From positions 84,129 through 148,128 of the forward strand of contig JAHDQS010000014.1 of the NCBI GenBank assembly GCA_018433675.1: a stretch of 64,000 nt of DNA, given 5' to 3'. Positions within the stretch are counted from its first letter, which is position 1, and each line of letters opens with the position of its first letter. The position numbers and the translations under genes are program-made. The stretch is from Clostridia bacterium. Its GTDB lineage: Bacteria; Bacillota; Peptococcia; DRI-13; SM3-B62. Under the pieces are notes generated by a model. It ran no database searches. It saw nothing but the letters and a program-made list of their open reading frames with translations, and was not told the DNA's origin. Below, in pieces: positions 45,913 through 53,496 of the stretch.

Positions 45913-46120
45913 AAAAACCCCCCGTCCTTGCAGCATTCACGCTGCAGGGACGAGAGGTTTATCCCGCGGTTCCACCCTGCTTGGCTTTAATAAAAAGCCC
46001 GGCTTTTTTCCCCATGGTTCCGGGGCGCCCCGTTTTTCAGGCTACAGCCGGGCTTTCACCATCCCCGGTTCGCTTTTTTTCACACCGAAAAACCTTCCCC
46101 ATCATCACCGTATATTTTCT
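45913..46120 (-). promoter_or_regulatory. T-box riboswitch of glyQS
   Basis: The minus-strand leader has the T-box sequence GCAGGGTGGAACCGCG (45965-45980), a stem I region starting GTGATGATGGGGAAGG (46094-46109), and an intrinsic terminator with arms 45924-45935 and 45942-45953 followed by GGGGGTTTTTGT. Uncharged tRNA-Gly should favour the antiterminator. It is compact, as glyQS T-boxes are. I could not fix the specifier triplet with certainty. This fills the 300-base gap between glyQ and the DUF4342 gene. Confidence 0.93.
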
Positions 46121-46147
46121 TATATATGCTATTAATTAGCGAATAAA

Positions 46148-46618
46148 TTAATCTTGATGCTCATTTTTATTATCATCGGAAAGAAACTTAAGATCATGTT
46201 TTTCGACACTACCGTCAGGACGGACAATTTCCAGACTGTAATTATTAACAAATGCCGCTACGGTCCCGGCCACTCCTAACACGGCGAGAACCGGGCTTAA
46301 TAGCGCTCCTCCAATGCCCAACGCCCCAACAGTGGCAGGAAAATCAAGCACCACACGGTCTCCTTTTTTAATCTTTACCTTAGTAACATTTCCTTTTTTA
46401 ACGATCTCTCGGATATAGTCCATTACCTGATGTGCCTTTTCGTCCAGCTTCTTATCCAGCTTTTCCTCTGATTTTTTATCAGACCTTCCCTTCGGCTTTT
46501 CCAAAATAATCAGGGCTTGCAATACATCACCATCCGCCCTGTCAAGGGCCTCTTTGGCTTCACCATAAGACACGCCAAGCCTTTGTCTGATAACATCAAT
46601 TTTACTCAGTTCATCCAT
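46148..46618 (-). CDS. DUF4342 protein with UBA-like N-terminus
   Basis: 156 residues. Residues 1-40 (LSKIDVIRQRLGVSYGEAKEALDRADGDVLQALIILE) form a UBA-like three-helix unit as in the NAC/Ts-N group; a charged linker follows; then VTKVKIKKGDRVVLDFPATVGALGIGGALLSPVLAVLGVAGTVAAFV, a DUF4342 domain with a hydrophobic hairpin. Family function unknown, perhaps membrane or ribosome linked. ATG at 46618 after AGGAGGTG. Located between recO and glyQ. Confidence 0.85.
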   Translation of the reverse strand: MDELSKIDVIRQRLGVSYGEAKEALDRADGDVLQALIILEKPKGRSDKKSEEKLDKKLDEKAHQVMDYIREIVKKGNVTKVKIKKGDRVVLDFPATVGALGIGGALLSPVLAVLGVAGTVAAFVNNYSLEIVRPDGSVEKHDLKFLSDDNKNEHQD

Positions 46619-46653
46619 ATTTTCACCTCCTGTTAACTAATATTACCATCAAA

Positions 46654-47406
46654 CTATAATTGCATACTTTTTAACACCGGTTTGGACTTTAAAGAACGAC
46701 CAACCTGTACCATTATGAAGGCCTCTAAAATCCCCTCCAACACAGTCAGGGCCTCCCCGGTCACCTTTAAACGTCCGATTTTGCTCAAATCCATCTTGAT
46801 TAATTGCTGCCAGACTCTTATCCCTTCGTGGGAAAAACGTTTTACTTCATAACTCCCGGATACCCCTATACAGGAAGGACACACGACACCGCCTAAGTCT
46901 ATGGAAAAAGCAGGCTCGAAGCCTTGTGATAATGTCCTACCGCAAGACACGCACCTGTCAAGCACCGGAGAATAGCCCAGCTGTGACAACAGTTTTATTT
47001 CCAGCCCCCGTACAACCGTAGCATTGGCTGCAAGACACAAAAGGTGAAAACCGGCCAGAACTAATTGAAATAAAGATAAGTCCTGTTCCCCCTCAGGCAC
47101 TAAGGCTTCAACCAACTCACTCCAATAGCCTGCGGCAGTCATGGCCACCATATCTTCATGGAGTTCGCCAAACGCTTCAATACACTCGCTCTGCGTAACT
47201 ATATCAAGGCTCCGGCCTTGATATAGCAACATATCATTATGGGTAAAAACCTGTACACCGCCCCTTAGCCTGCTGTTTTGCTTACGGACTCCTTTAGCAA
47301 TGGCCCCGATTCTACCCCTTCTTTTTGTCATAACAGTAAGGAGACTGTCTGCCTCCATATATTTCCTGCTTCGCAGCACCAAAGCCTCAGTCCTGTACAA
47401 ACCCAT
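46654..47406 (-). CDS. recO: DNA repair protein RecO
   Basis: 250 residues. RecO loads RecA with RecF and RecR. N-terminal OB fold (YRTEALVLRSRKYMEADSLLTVMTKRRGRIGAIAKGVRK), helical middle, and a four-Cys zinc finger CVSCGR...VVCPSC. ATG at 47406 with TAAGGAC upstream, 4 bases after the yqzL stop. Confidence 0.95.
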   Translation of the reverse strand: MGLYRTEALVLRSRKYMEADSLLTVMTKRRGRIGAIAKGVRKQNSRLRGGVQVFTHNDMLLYQGRSLDIVTQSECIEAFGELHEDMVAMTAAGYWSELVEALVPEGEQDLSLFQLVLAGFHLLCLAANATVVRGLEIKLLSQLGYSPVLDRCVSCGRTLSQGFEPAFSIDLGGVVCPSCIGVSGSYEVKRFSHEGIRVWQQLIKMDLSKIGRLKVTGEALTVLEGILEAFIMVQVGRSLKSKPVLKSMQL

Positions 47407-47410
47407 GTCC

Positions 47411-47554
47411 TTACCCCAGCCTTTTCTTCTTCTTTAGTCCGCAAACATCGCTGGGTATCATGACACTCGTTTTGTTAATTTCTCGGAAAATAAGATAAGC
47501 ACCGATATTGCCGGTTACAAAAAAATAATTCCAGAAAAACTTACCAGTTTGCAT
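47411..47554 (-). CDS. yqzL: YqzL-family small protein
   Basis: 47 residues starting MQTGKFFWNYFFVTGNIGAYLIFREINK, matching the short conserved YqzL family (FWxxFxxTGNIxxYLLFxE), which has the same length and lies just upstream of recO in Bacillus. ATG at 47554, 8 bases after AGGA; a longer frame to 47605 lacks a site. Function unknown. Recognised from memory of the family motif and from context. Confidence 0.82.
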   Translation of the reverse strand: MQTGKFFWNYFFVTGNIGAYLIFREINKTSVMIPSDVCGLKKKKRLG

Positions 47555-47712
47555 AGGCCTTATCCTTTCTGACAATAGTATCAATGCTTTTTTAGTCTTA
47601 CTCAAGGTTTCATCCGCAATACTGGTGTGTTTTTACCATCATCAGCACACCTTCCTATTTAATTATAACTGTTTTAAGTAAAAAAACAAATGTTATCACA
47701 ACCCAAATCCAT

Positions 47713-49083
47713 CTACAATAAATAAATTATCAACAGTGTGGCCAACGTCGAATAAATCAAAAGACCTGTAATATCGATAGCCGTGGAAATAAAGGGTGCG
47801 GATGCCACTGCGGGATCAATGCCCACCCTGCGGAAAAACAAGGGTACCAGGGTTCCCATGGTTGCTGCTGTAAACATATTACCCATCATAGCCAAACCTA
47901 CTACCAATCCCAACATGGGCTTGCTCTGCCACCAGGCCGCAATAAGACCCACAATGGTTCCCAACACTAATCCCATGAAAAGCCCGGTCAGTGACTCTCT
48001 TAAAATTACCTTAAGAACTCTGTCTTCCTTGATCTGTCCTGTCGCAATTCCCCGGACAGTAACCGTGGATGACTGGGTCCCAACATTTCCTCCCATCCCT
48101 GTCAAGAGAGGAACAAAGAAGGCTAAAGCGATAACCGCGCTTATTTGCTCGGAAAAACTGCTCAGAACCCTTCCTGAGATCAGACCACCCAACATAGTAA
48201 CAAACAACCAGGGCAGCCTTGCCTGCAAAGAGCTTTTGATCCGCAACAGGAATTCATCCTCTTCTTCCTTTTCATCTTCACCGGGTGCACCGGCTAACAA
48301 GTATATATCCTCAGCAGCCTCTTCGTGAATAACATCAATAATATCATCGACAGTAATAATCCCCATTAGCGACCTGTCATGGTCAACTACAGGCACCGCC
48401 AAGAAATCGTATTTGGTTACCATATAGGCAACCTCTTCCTGGTCCATATCAACAGGTACACTTATCACATGCCGCCTCATGATATCCCTGATTAATGACT
48501 TGGGCTCGGCAATAATAAGTTCCCTTAAAGAAATAACTCCCACCAGCTGGTTCTTCAAATTTATCACATAAACATAATAGACCGTCTCTGCTTCGGGAGC
48601 AGTCTCCCGCAAAACCTCAATCGCTTTTTCCACGGTAATATCTTCTCTAATGGCTACATATTCCACCGTCATGATGCCACCGGCCGTATCTTCCCGGTAG
48701 TTCATAAGCTCGCGAACATCCTGCCTGTCTTCCGTTTCCATCATCCCGAGATAACGATCCTGATCCTGATCGGAGAACTCACCCAACAAATCGGCAACAT
48801 CGTCAGGCGACATCTCATCAAAAATCCGGGAAGCCCTTTCCGGACCTAAAAGACCTAACAGTTCCCTGCTCACATCTGGTTCTAATTCATTAACCACATC
48901 GGCAGCCCTCTCATCATCTAAAAGAGCTATCACCCATTTTTGTACCTCGGCCTCCATATCTTCCAGGATTTCTGCAATATCCGCAGGCTGAAACATCGCA
49001 AGGAACTCCCTGCCTTTTACTTCATCCTGCTGTAAATAGTACGTTCTTAACATCTTCGGCGCTATTTTTTTATCTTTTATCAA
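47713..49083 (-). CDS. mgtE: Magnesium transporter MgtE
   Basis: 456 residues. Cytoplasmic N domain (FQPADIAEILEDMEAEVQ and similar repeats), two CBS domains (MRRHVISVPVDMDQEEVAYMVTKYDFLAVPVVDHDRSLMGIITVDDIIDVI), a plug helix, and five membrane helices with PLLTGMGGNVGTQSSTVTVRGIA, the ion-path signature. Start TTG at 49083, 7 bases after GGGGG; upstream codons in frame to 49167 lack a site. The ribosome binding site is within a hairpin (49087-49109), and a short leader frame precedes it. Divergent from the DtxR-like gene. Confidence 0.95.
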   Translation of the reverse strand: MIKDKKIAPKMLRTYYLQQDEVKGREFLAMFQPADIAEILEDMEAEVQKWVIALLDDERAADVVNELEPDVSRELLGLLGPERASRIFDEMSPDDVADLLGEFSDQDQDRYLGMMETEDRQDVRELMNYREDTAGGIMTVEYVAIREDITVEKAIEVLRETAPEAETVYYVYVINLKNQLVGVISLRELIIAEPKSLIRDIMRRHVISVPVDMDQEEVAYMVTKYDFLAVPVVDHDRSLMGIITVDDIIDVIHEEAAEDIYLLAGAPGEDEKEEEDEFLLRIKSSLQARLPWLFVTMLGGLISGRVLSSFSEQISAVIALAFFVPLLTGMGGNVGTQSSTVTVRGIATGQIKEDRVLKVILRESLTGLFMGLVLGTIVGLIAAWWQSKPMLGLVVGLAMMGNMFTAATMGTLVPLFFRRVGIDPAVASAPFISTAIDITGLLIYSTLATLLIIYLL

Positions 49084-49086
49084 GAC

Positions 49087-49109
49087 GCTTCCCCCTCTTG
49101 GCGGGAAGC
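49087..49109 (-). promoter_or_regulatory. Hairpin masking the mgtE ribosome binding site
   Basis: GCTTCCC pairs with GGGAAGC across a 9-base loop that also supplies part of the G-run; the GGGGGA ribosome binding site of mgtE lies in the 3' arm, 4 bases before the TTG. Would lower translation when formed. I see no M-box aptamer. Confidence 0.55.
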
Positions 49110-49117
49110 AAGCACAA

Positions 49118-49204
49118 TCAGACAATCCGGTGATTCTGCTCCCCGCTGTTAAAATATTTCCTATCAAATTCCTTCATCCTACAACCGGGAGGGTACGAAT
49201 CCAC
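49118..49204 (-). CDS. Possible leader peptide of mgtE
   Basis: 28 codons from GTG at 49204, reading MDSYPPGCRMKEFDRKYFN and so on to a TGA 35 bases before mgtE. GGAGGTGG stands before the start at good spacing. The Pro-Pro pair near its start and its place ahead of a ribosome-binding-site hairpin suggest a regulatory leader, as known in principle for some Mg transporter genes. Translation is not proven. Confidence 0.4.
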   Translation of the reverse strand: MDSYPPGCRMKEFDRKYFNSGEQNHRIV

Positions 49205-49240
49205 CAAAACCACCTCCAAACATGATTTAAAGCCAAATTC

Positions 49241-49269
49241 ACTCTAACAATTATTGGCCGCCGTGTCAA
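49241..49269 (-). promoter_or_regulatory. Promoter of mgtE
   Basis: Minus strand TTGACA (49264-49269), 17-base spacer, TAGAGT (49241-49246). Gives a leader of about 150 bases before mgtE. Confidence 0.65.
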
Positions 49270-49278
49270 TAAACTATT

Positions 49279-49300
49279 AACGATAATCAAACGATAATCA
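49279..49300. repeat. Tandem 11-base repeat between divergent promoters
   Basis: AACGATAATCA occurs twice in a row, one helical turn apart, between the -35 boxes of mgtE and of the DtxR-like gene. Possible binding site for a shared regulator. Confidence 0.55.
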
Positions 49301-49302
49301 CC

Positions 49303-49331
49303 TTGACAAGTAGTTTTAAAAGTATTACGAT
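49303..49331 (+). promoter_or_regulatory. Promoter of the regulator-feoAB operon
   Basis: TTGACA (49303-49308), 17-base spacer, TACGAT (49326-49331); a dyad lies just downstream. Confidence 0.6.
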
Positions 49332-49338
49332 GTTTCTG

Positions 49339-49358
49339 ATGTTAGTCAATCCTAACAT
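49339..49358 (+). promoter_or_regulatory. DtxR-type operator
   Basis: ATGTTAG-n6-CTAACAT perfect dyad directly after the -10 box and 17 bases before the regulator start. Similar in plan to iron-box sites (TTAG...CTAA). Fits iron-dependent autorepression. Confidence 0.65.
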
Positions 49359-49375
49359 ATTGTAGGTGCTATCAA

Positions 49376-49765
49376 ATGAGAACAGAAAAGCCTCTGACCA
49401 GATCGTCTCAGGACTATCTGGAAGCGATCCTCAATTTGTCGGAACGTGAACAAAACGTTCGCATCACAGACTTGGCTAACCATTTACAGGTTACAAAGCC
49501 AAGCGCTACGGGCATGGTTAAAGCCATGTCCAGACAGGGTTTATTGCAACATGACAAATACGGTCCGATCCAATTGACCGAAGAGGGCGCAAAGCAAGCC
49601 CATCTGGTACGCCAAAGACACAGGGCATTAAAGGATTTTTTAGTGCACCTTCTGGGCGTACCCCATAAAACTGCTGAAAAAGAAGCCTGCCTTATGGAGC
49701 ACTCAATTAGCATGGATACTTCAGAAAGATTATATCTTTTTTTGCAAGAAAATCTCACTAAATGA
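49376..49765 (+). CDS. DtxR/MntR-family metal-dependent regulator
   Basis: 129 residues: winged helix (RITDLANHLQVTKPSATGMVKAMSRQGLL) and dimerisation domain, without the SH3-like third domain. Likely metal ligands D13 and E16 (DYLE), H82 (RHR), and C105, E108, H109 (EACLMEH). A Cys at the position where DtxR/IdeR have Cys and MntR has Glu points to iron sensing. ATG at 49376, 8 bases after AGGTG. It leads the feoAB operon and has a dyad at its promoter, so it probably represses its own operon when iron is plentiful. Confidence 0.9.
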   Translation: MRTEKPLTRSSQDYLEAILNLSEREQNVRITDLANHLQVTKPSATGMVKAMSRQGLLQHDKYGPIQLTEEGAKQAHLVRQRHRALKDFLVHLLGVPHKTAEKEACLMEHSISMDTSERLYLFLQENLTK

Positions 49766-49804
49766 CCCCTTACTATATTTCTAATGCTGAAAGGAAGTAT
49801 TGTT

Positions 49805-50083
49805 ATGCGTATGCGCAGGAGAGCCAGAAAGGGTTTTCATCCATGTGAAAGAACACTGAGCGATTTAGCACCCGGTAGAAGAGGAAGAGTCTGTGCCATT
49901 CGCAGCAACGGGCCTATCAGACGGAGACTGCTTGAAATGGGGGTAGTCCCGGGAGAGGATGTCACAATGGAACGCTGTGCCCCAATGGGTGACCCGATTG
50001 AGATCAGAATAAGGAATTGTTATCTGTCCTTGCGTCGCGAAGAAGCCGATACGGTAGAAATACAGCCACTAGAAAAGGAATAA
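49805..50083 (+). CDS. feoA: FeoA domain protein
   Basis: 92 residues. SH3-like FeoA fold (TLSDLAPGRRGRVCAIRSNGPIRRRLLEMGVVPGEDVTMERCAPMGDPIEIRIRNCYLSLRREEADTVEIQP). The N-terminus is strongly basic (MRMRRRARKG), which is unusual. ATG at 49805, 9 bases after AGGA; an ATG at 49784 lacks a site. Ends 4 bases before feoB and should act with it in ferrous iron uptake. Confidence 0.92.
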   Translation: MRMRRRARKGFHPCERTLSDLAPGRRGRVCAIRSNGPIRRRLLEMGVVPGEDVTMERCAPMGDPIEIRIRNCYLSLRREEADTVEIQPLEKE

Positions 50084-50087
50084 AAAA

Positions 50088-52193
50088 ATGAAAAGAAAAC
50101 TTACCATTGCCCTGGCCGGTAACCCAAATGCCGGCAAAACGACTATTTTCAATAATTTAACCGGTTCTAACCAGCACGTGGGAAACTACCCGGGAGTCAC
50201 CGTCGAAAAAGCTGAGGGCAAGCTGATATATAAAGATACAAAAATGCACGTCATAGACCTCCCAGGTACCTATAGCCTTTCTGCTTATTCCCCCGAGGAG
50301 GTTGTGGCAAGAAATTTCCTGATAGAGGAAGACATTGACGTTATCGTCAATATCGTTGACGCAACAAATCTTGAAAGGAATTTAAATCTGACCGTCCAAT
50401 TAATAGAATTGGACCTTCCCATTGTTATTGCCCTCAATATGAGCGATATGGCTTATTCACAAGGCATCAAGATTAATCAAGAGCTTCTTTCTCAACTCCT
50501 GGGCTGTCCCATCGTTCCGGTTGTAGGAAGTAAAAACAAAGGTACTGCCGAGCTGCTGGACATGGTCCTTTCGACGGCTGACGGTCAGAATACCCTGCAA
50601 GATAAAACACCTCGCTACGCCAAATTTATCGAGGAACAAATCGTCTCTCTTGAAAGAGTTCTGCCCCTGACTATTATGAAGACCACCGATAACAATCGAA
50701 ATATCCGCCGTTGGCTGGCAATCAAGCTCTTGGAAAATGATGAGGAAATAATCTCATATGTAAAAAAACAGCCCCAAGCAGAAATCATCATGGTTGCTGT
50801 TGAAAAAAGTCAAGAAGCTATGAGGCAACATTTTAAACAAGACCCGGAAATCACTATTGTTGAAGGACGTTACGCCTTCATTCGCGGGACCTGTCGTGAA
50901 ACCATAAAATATGATATCCGGGAGCACGCATCACTAACCGATCGGATAGATTCCATCCTTCTCAACCGGGTGTTAGGTCTTCCGATATTTCTCGTCTTAA
51001 TGTGGGCCTTGTTTCAGTTTACCTTTGCCCTTGGCACACCGCTGATGGAACTGCTTGATGCCGGCGTCGCCTGGTTTGCTTCTTTACTTGATATCATTCT
51101 GCCTGACGGTCTCTTTAAGTCCCTGCTTATTGACGGAATAATTGCCGGGGTAGGCGGTGTACTGATATTTTTGCCCAACATCCTTCTTCTTTTCTTAGGA
51201 ATCTCATTTCTGGAGGGTACCGGCTATATGGCCAGAGCCGCCTTTGTTACCGACAGGATGATGCACGCAGTTGGCTTGCACGGAAAGTCTTTTATTCCCA
51301 TGGTTTTAGGATTTGGTTGTTCGGTTCCCGCCATCATGTCAACACGAACCCTGGAAAACACCCGCGATCGTTTTGTAACCATCCTGATAATCCCTCTAAT
51401 GAGTTGCGGAGCAAAGTTACCCGTCTATACGCTTTTTTCTGCCGCATTTTTCAGTCAGAAAGTCGCAGGAAACGTACTGTTTTCCATCTACCTTATCGGT
51501 ATCCTGCTCGCTCTCGTCATGGCGAAAATTTTTCGCACCTGGGTTTTACCTGGGGACTCCGAACCATTCGTCATGGAACTGCCGGCGTACAGGCTTCCTA
51601 CAGCAAAAAGCGTGCTTTTGCAAATAAAATTCCGTGCCCTGCTATACTTAAAAAAGGCTGGCACGGTTATTCTCGTAGCCTCTATGATTGTTTGGGCACT
51701 CTTTACTTTCCCTCTCGCCCCTGACGGACCGGCAGAAGCTTCTGTCCCGGCAGCTATGGAAAACAGTTATGCCGGAAAGGTCGGGCATTTCGTCGAACCG
51801 CTGATAAAACCCCTTGGTTTTGACTGGAAGGCAGGCATAGCTCTGCTTGCCGGTTTTTCCGGCAAGGAAATAGTAGTCAGCACACTGGGAACCCTCTACA
51901 GTATCGAGGAATCAGACAGAGCCTCCGCTTCCTCAACGACAGGCGATTCCACAGATGAATTCGGAAGTATAGCGGAACGCATCAAATCCCAATCGGGTTT
52001 TACCCCTCTAACCGCATACGTTTTCATGCTGTTTGTTTTGATATATGTTCCCTGTATCGCAACCGTCGCCATCATTTACAAGGAAACCAACAGTTGGGGA
52101 TGGGCCGGCTTTTCTATCGCTTATACAACGCTTTTGGCGTGGGTAATAAGCTTTATTGCCTATAGAGTCGGGCTTTTACTGGGCTTTTATTGA
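50088..52193 (+). CDS. feoB: Ferrous iron transporter FeoB
   Basis: 701 residues. N-terminal G protein: AGNPNAGKTTIFN (G1), GVTVEKAEG (G2), DLPGTYSL (G3), NMSD (G4). Then the membrane part with two Gate regions, FMLIDGIIAGVGGVLIFLPNILLLF-like helices, CSVPAIMSTRT and SGKEIVVSTLGTLY. ATG at 50088 after AAGGA. Third gene of the iron operon; its end overlaps the end of era (opposite strand) by 7 bases. Confidence 0.95.
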   Translation: MKRKLTIALAGNPNAGKTTIFNNLTGSNQHVGNYPGVTVEKAEGKLIYKDTKMHVIDLPGTYSLSAYSPEEVVARNFLIEEDIDVIVNIVDATNLERNLNLTVQLIELDLPIVIALNMSDMAYSQGIKINQELLSQLLGCPIVPVVGSKNKGTAELLDMVLSTADGQNTLQDKTPRYAKFIEEQIVSLERVLPLTIMKTTDNNRNIRRWLAIKLLENDEEIISYVKKQPQAEIIMVAVEKSQEAMRQHFKQDPEITIVEGRYAFIRGTCRETIKYDIREHASLTDRIDSILLNRVLGLPIFLVLMWALFQFTFALGTPLMELLDAGVAWFASLLDIILPDGLFKSLLIDGIIAGVGGVLIFLPNILLLFLGISFLEGTGYMARAAFVTDRMMHAVGLHGKSFIPMVLGFGCSVPAIMSTRTLENTRDRFVTILIIPLMSCGAKLPVYTLFSAAFFSQKVAGNVLFSIYLIGILLALVMAKIFRTWVLPGDSEPFVMELPAYRLPTAKSVLLQIKFRALLYLKKAGTVILVASMIVWALFTFPLAPDGPAEASVPAAMENSYAGKVGHFVEPLIKPLGFDWKAGIALLAGFSGKEIVVSTLGTLYSIEESDRASASSTTGDSTDEFGSIAERIKSQSGFTPLTAYVFMLFVLIYVPCIATVAIIYKETNSWGWAGFSIAYTTLLAWVISFIAYRVGLLLGFY

Positions 52194-53083
52194 GTGCCGT
52201 AACCAAATTCGGTTAAGCAGTTTTCTCTGTTTCTCCAATCATCTTTTACCTTAACCCACAATTCCAAAAAAACTTTATCTCCCAACAGGGTTTCAATGTC
52301 TCGGCGCGCCATGCTGCCGATTTTTTTTAGCATTTCACCCTTTTTACCAATCAGTATTCCCTTTTGGGAGTTCCTTTCGATATAAATGGTAGCCACAATA
52401 TGCAGCATCCCGTTCTCACGCTTTTCAAACACATCAACACCGACGGCAACAGAATGCGGTATTTCCTCCCGTGTTAACCGGATTGCCTTTTCCCGGATAA
52501 ATTCGGCTACAATAAAACTCTCAGGGCGATCGGTAACGGAATCGGAGGGGTAGTATTGTGGTCCTGAAGTAAGAAACTCGACTGTAGAATCAAGCAAAGA
52601 ATCAGTATTGTCCCCTCTGACAGCCGATACCGGTATTATCTCCTGCCAGTTGCCTTTTTTCCGATAAAACTCAATCAACGGAAGCAATTCGACCTTATCA
52701 ATCAGGTCTATTTTATTGAGCAGCAAAAAAACCGGCGTCTTTATTTCTGCCAGTCTTCTTATAATAAACTCATCTCCGCCGCCAAAAGGTACACTCACAT
52801 CTATTAGGTAATAAATCACTTCCACTTCATTCAGAGTATTTAACGCCGCCTTTACCATCTTTTGCCCTAACCTGTCTTGGGGTTTATGTATCCCCGGCGT
52901 ATCCAAAAAAATCATCTGCCAATCTATCTCCGTTAGGATCCCAATAATTTTGTTTCTCGTGGTTTGAGGCTTATCGGAGGTAATAACGATTTTTTTGCCA
53001 ATCAGCTTATTCATCAATGTAGATTTTCCCGCATTGGGACGCCCTATGATAGATACAAATCCGGACTTAAAGTCATTCTCTAT
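52187..53083 (-). CDS. era: GTPase Era, AUA start proposed
   Basis: 298 residues. Ribosome-assembly GTPase: G1 GRPNAGKST, DTPGIH, NKID, and the C-terminal KH domain (IGKKGEMLKKIGSMARRDIETLLG). Other Era proteins begin about 4-7 residues before the K-SGFVSIIGRPN stretch. At that place the only candidate is ATA at 53083, 8 bases after AAGGAGG, giving MENDFKSGFVSIIG. The in-frame TTG at 53101 has no proper site and lies upstream of the AAGGAGG. It overlaps the end of cdd. Confidence 0.93.
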   Translation of the reverse strand: MENDFKSGFVSIIGRPNAGKSTLMNKLIGKKIVITSDKPQTTRNKIIGILTEIDWQMIFLDTPGIHKPQDRLGQKMVKAALNTLNEVEVIYYLIDVSVPFGGGDEFIIRRLAEIKTPVFLLLNKIDLIDKVELLPLIEFYRKKGNWQEIIPVSAVRGDNTDSLLDSTVEFLTSGPQYYPSDSVTDRPESFIVAEFIREKAIRLTREEIPHSVAVGVDVFEKRENGMLHIVATIYIERNSQKGILIGKKGEMLKKIGSMARRDIETLLGDKVFLELWVKVKDDWRNRENCLTEFGYGTQ

Positions 53084-53486
53084 TTTCTCCGCCTCCTTCA
53101 AATGCTTTCGCAGAAAAATACTGCGGTAAAAGCTCTTTCACTGTAGTTTGATAATGCTTACCCTGAAGGTTCGCCACTATTACCGCCATCTCAGGCGCAA
53201 ATTCGGCCATCACCTGTCTGCAAGCTCCGCAAGGTGAAACCGGCTCTTCACTATCCGTCACTAACGCCAAGGCCTTAAAGTCCTTTTCACCCTCGGAAAT
53301 TGCTTTAAAAAGAGCGACCCTTTCCGCACAAACAGTGAGACTATATGATGCGTTTTCCACATTACAGCCTTGATATATTTTCCCTTCACACGTCAGCAAA
53401 GCCGCTCCTACCTTAAAGCCTGAATACGGAGCGTACGCCCTTTCTCTTGCACATACAGCAGCTTCTATCAATAATTCCTTCTCCAA
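53073..53486 (-). CDS. cdd: Cytidine deaminase
   Basis: 137 residues, zinc enzyme that deaminates cytidine and deoxycytidine for pyrimidine salvage. Zinc motif CAERVAL and PCGACRQV are intact, and YAPYSGFKVGAALL is the N-terminal signature. Start TTG at 53486 after GAGGTG at 6 bases; the GTG at 53495 is part of that site. Conserved neighbour of era. Confidence 0.95.
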   Translation of the reverse strand: MEKELLIEAAVCARERAYAPYSGFKVGAALLTCEGKIYQGCNVENASYSLTVCAERVALFKAISEGEKDFKALALVTDSEEPVSPCGACRQVMAEFAPEMAVIVANLQGKHYQTTVKELLPQYFSAKAFEGGGENRE

Positions 53487-53496
53487 TAGCTTCACC

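Noticed and set aside
49084..49375. M-box magnesium riboswitch before mgtE
   Set aside because: I looked for the conserved aptamer core and did not find it; only a short frame and a hairpin are visible. A covariance search would settle it.
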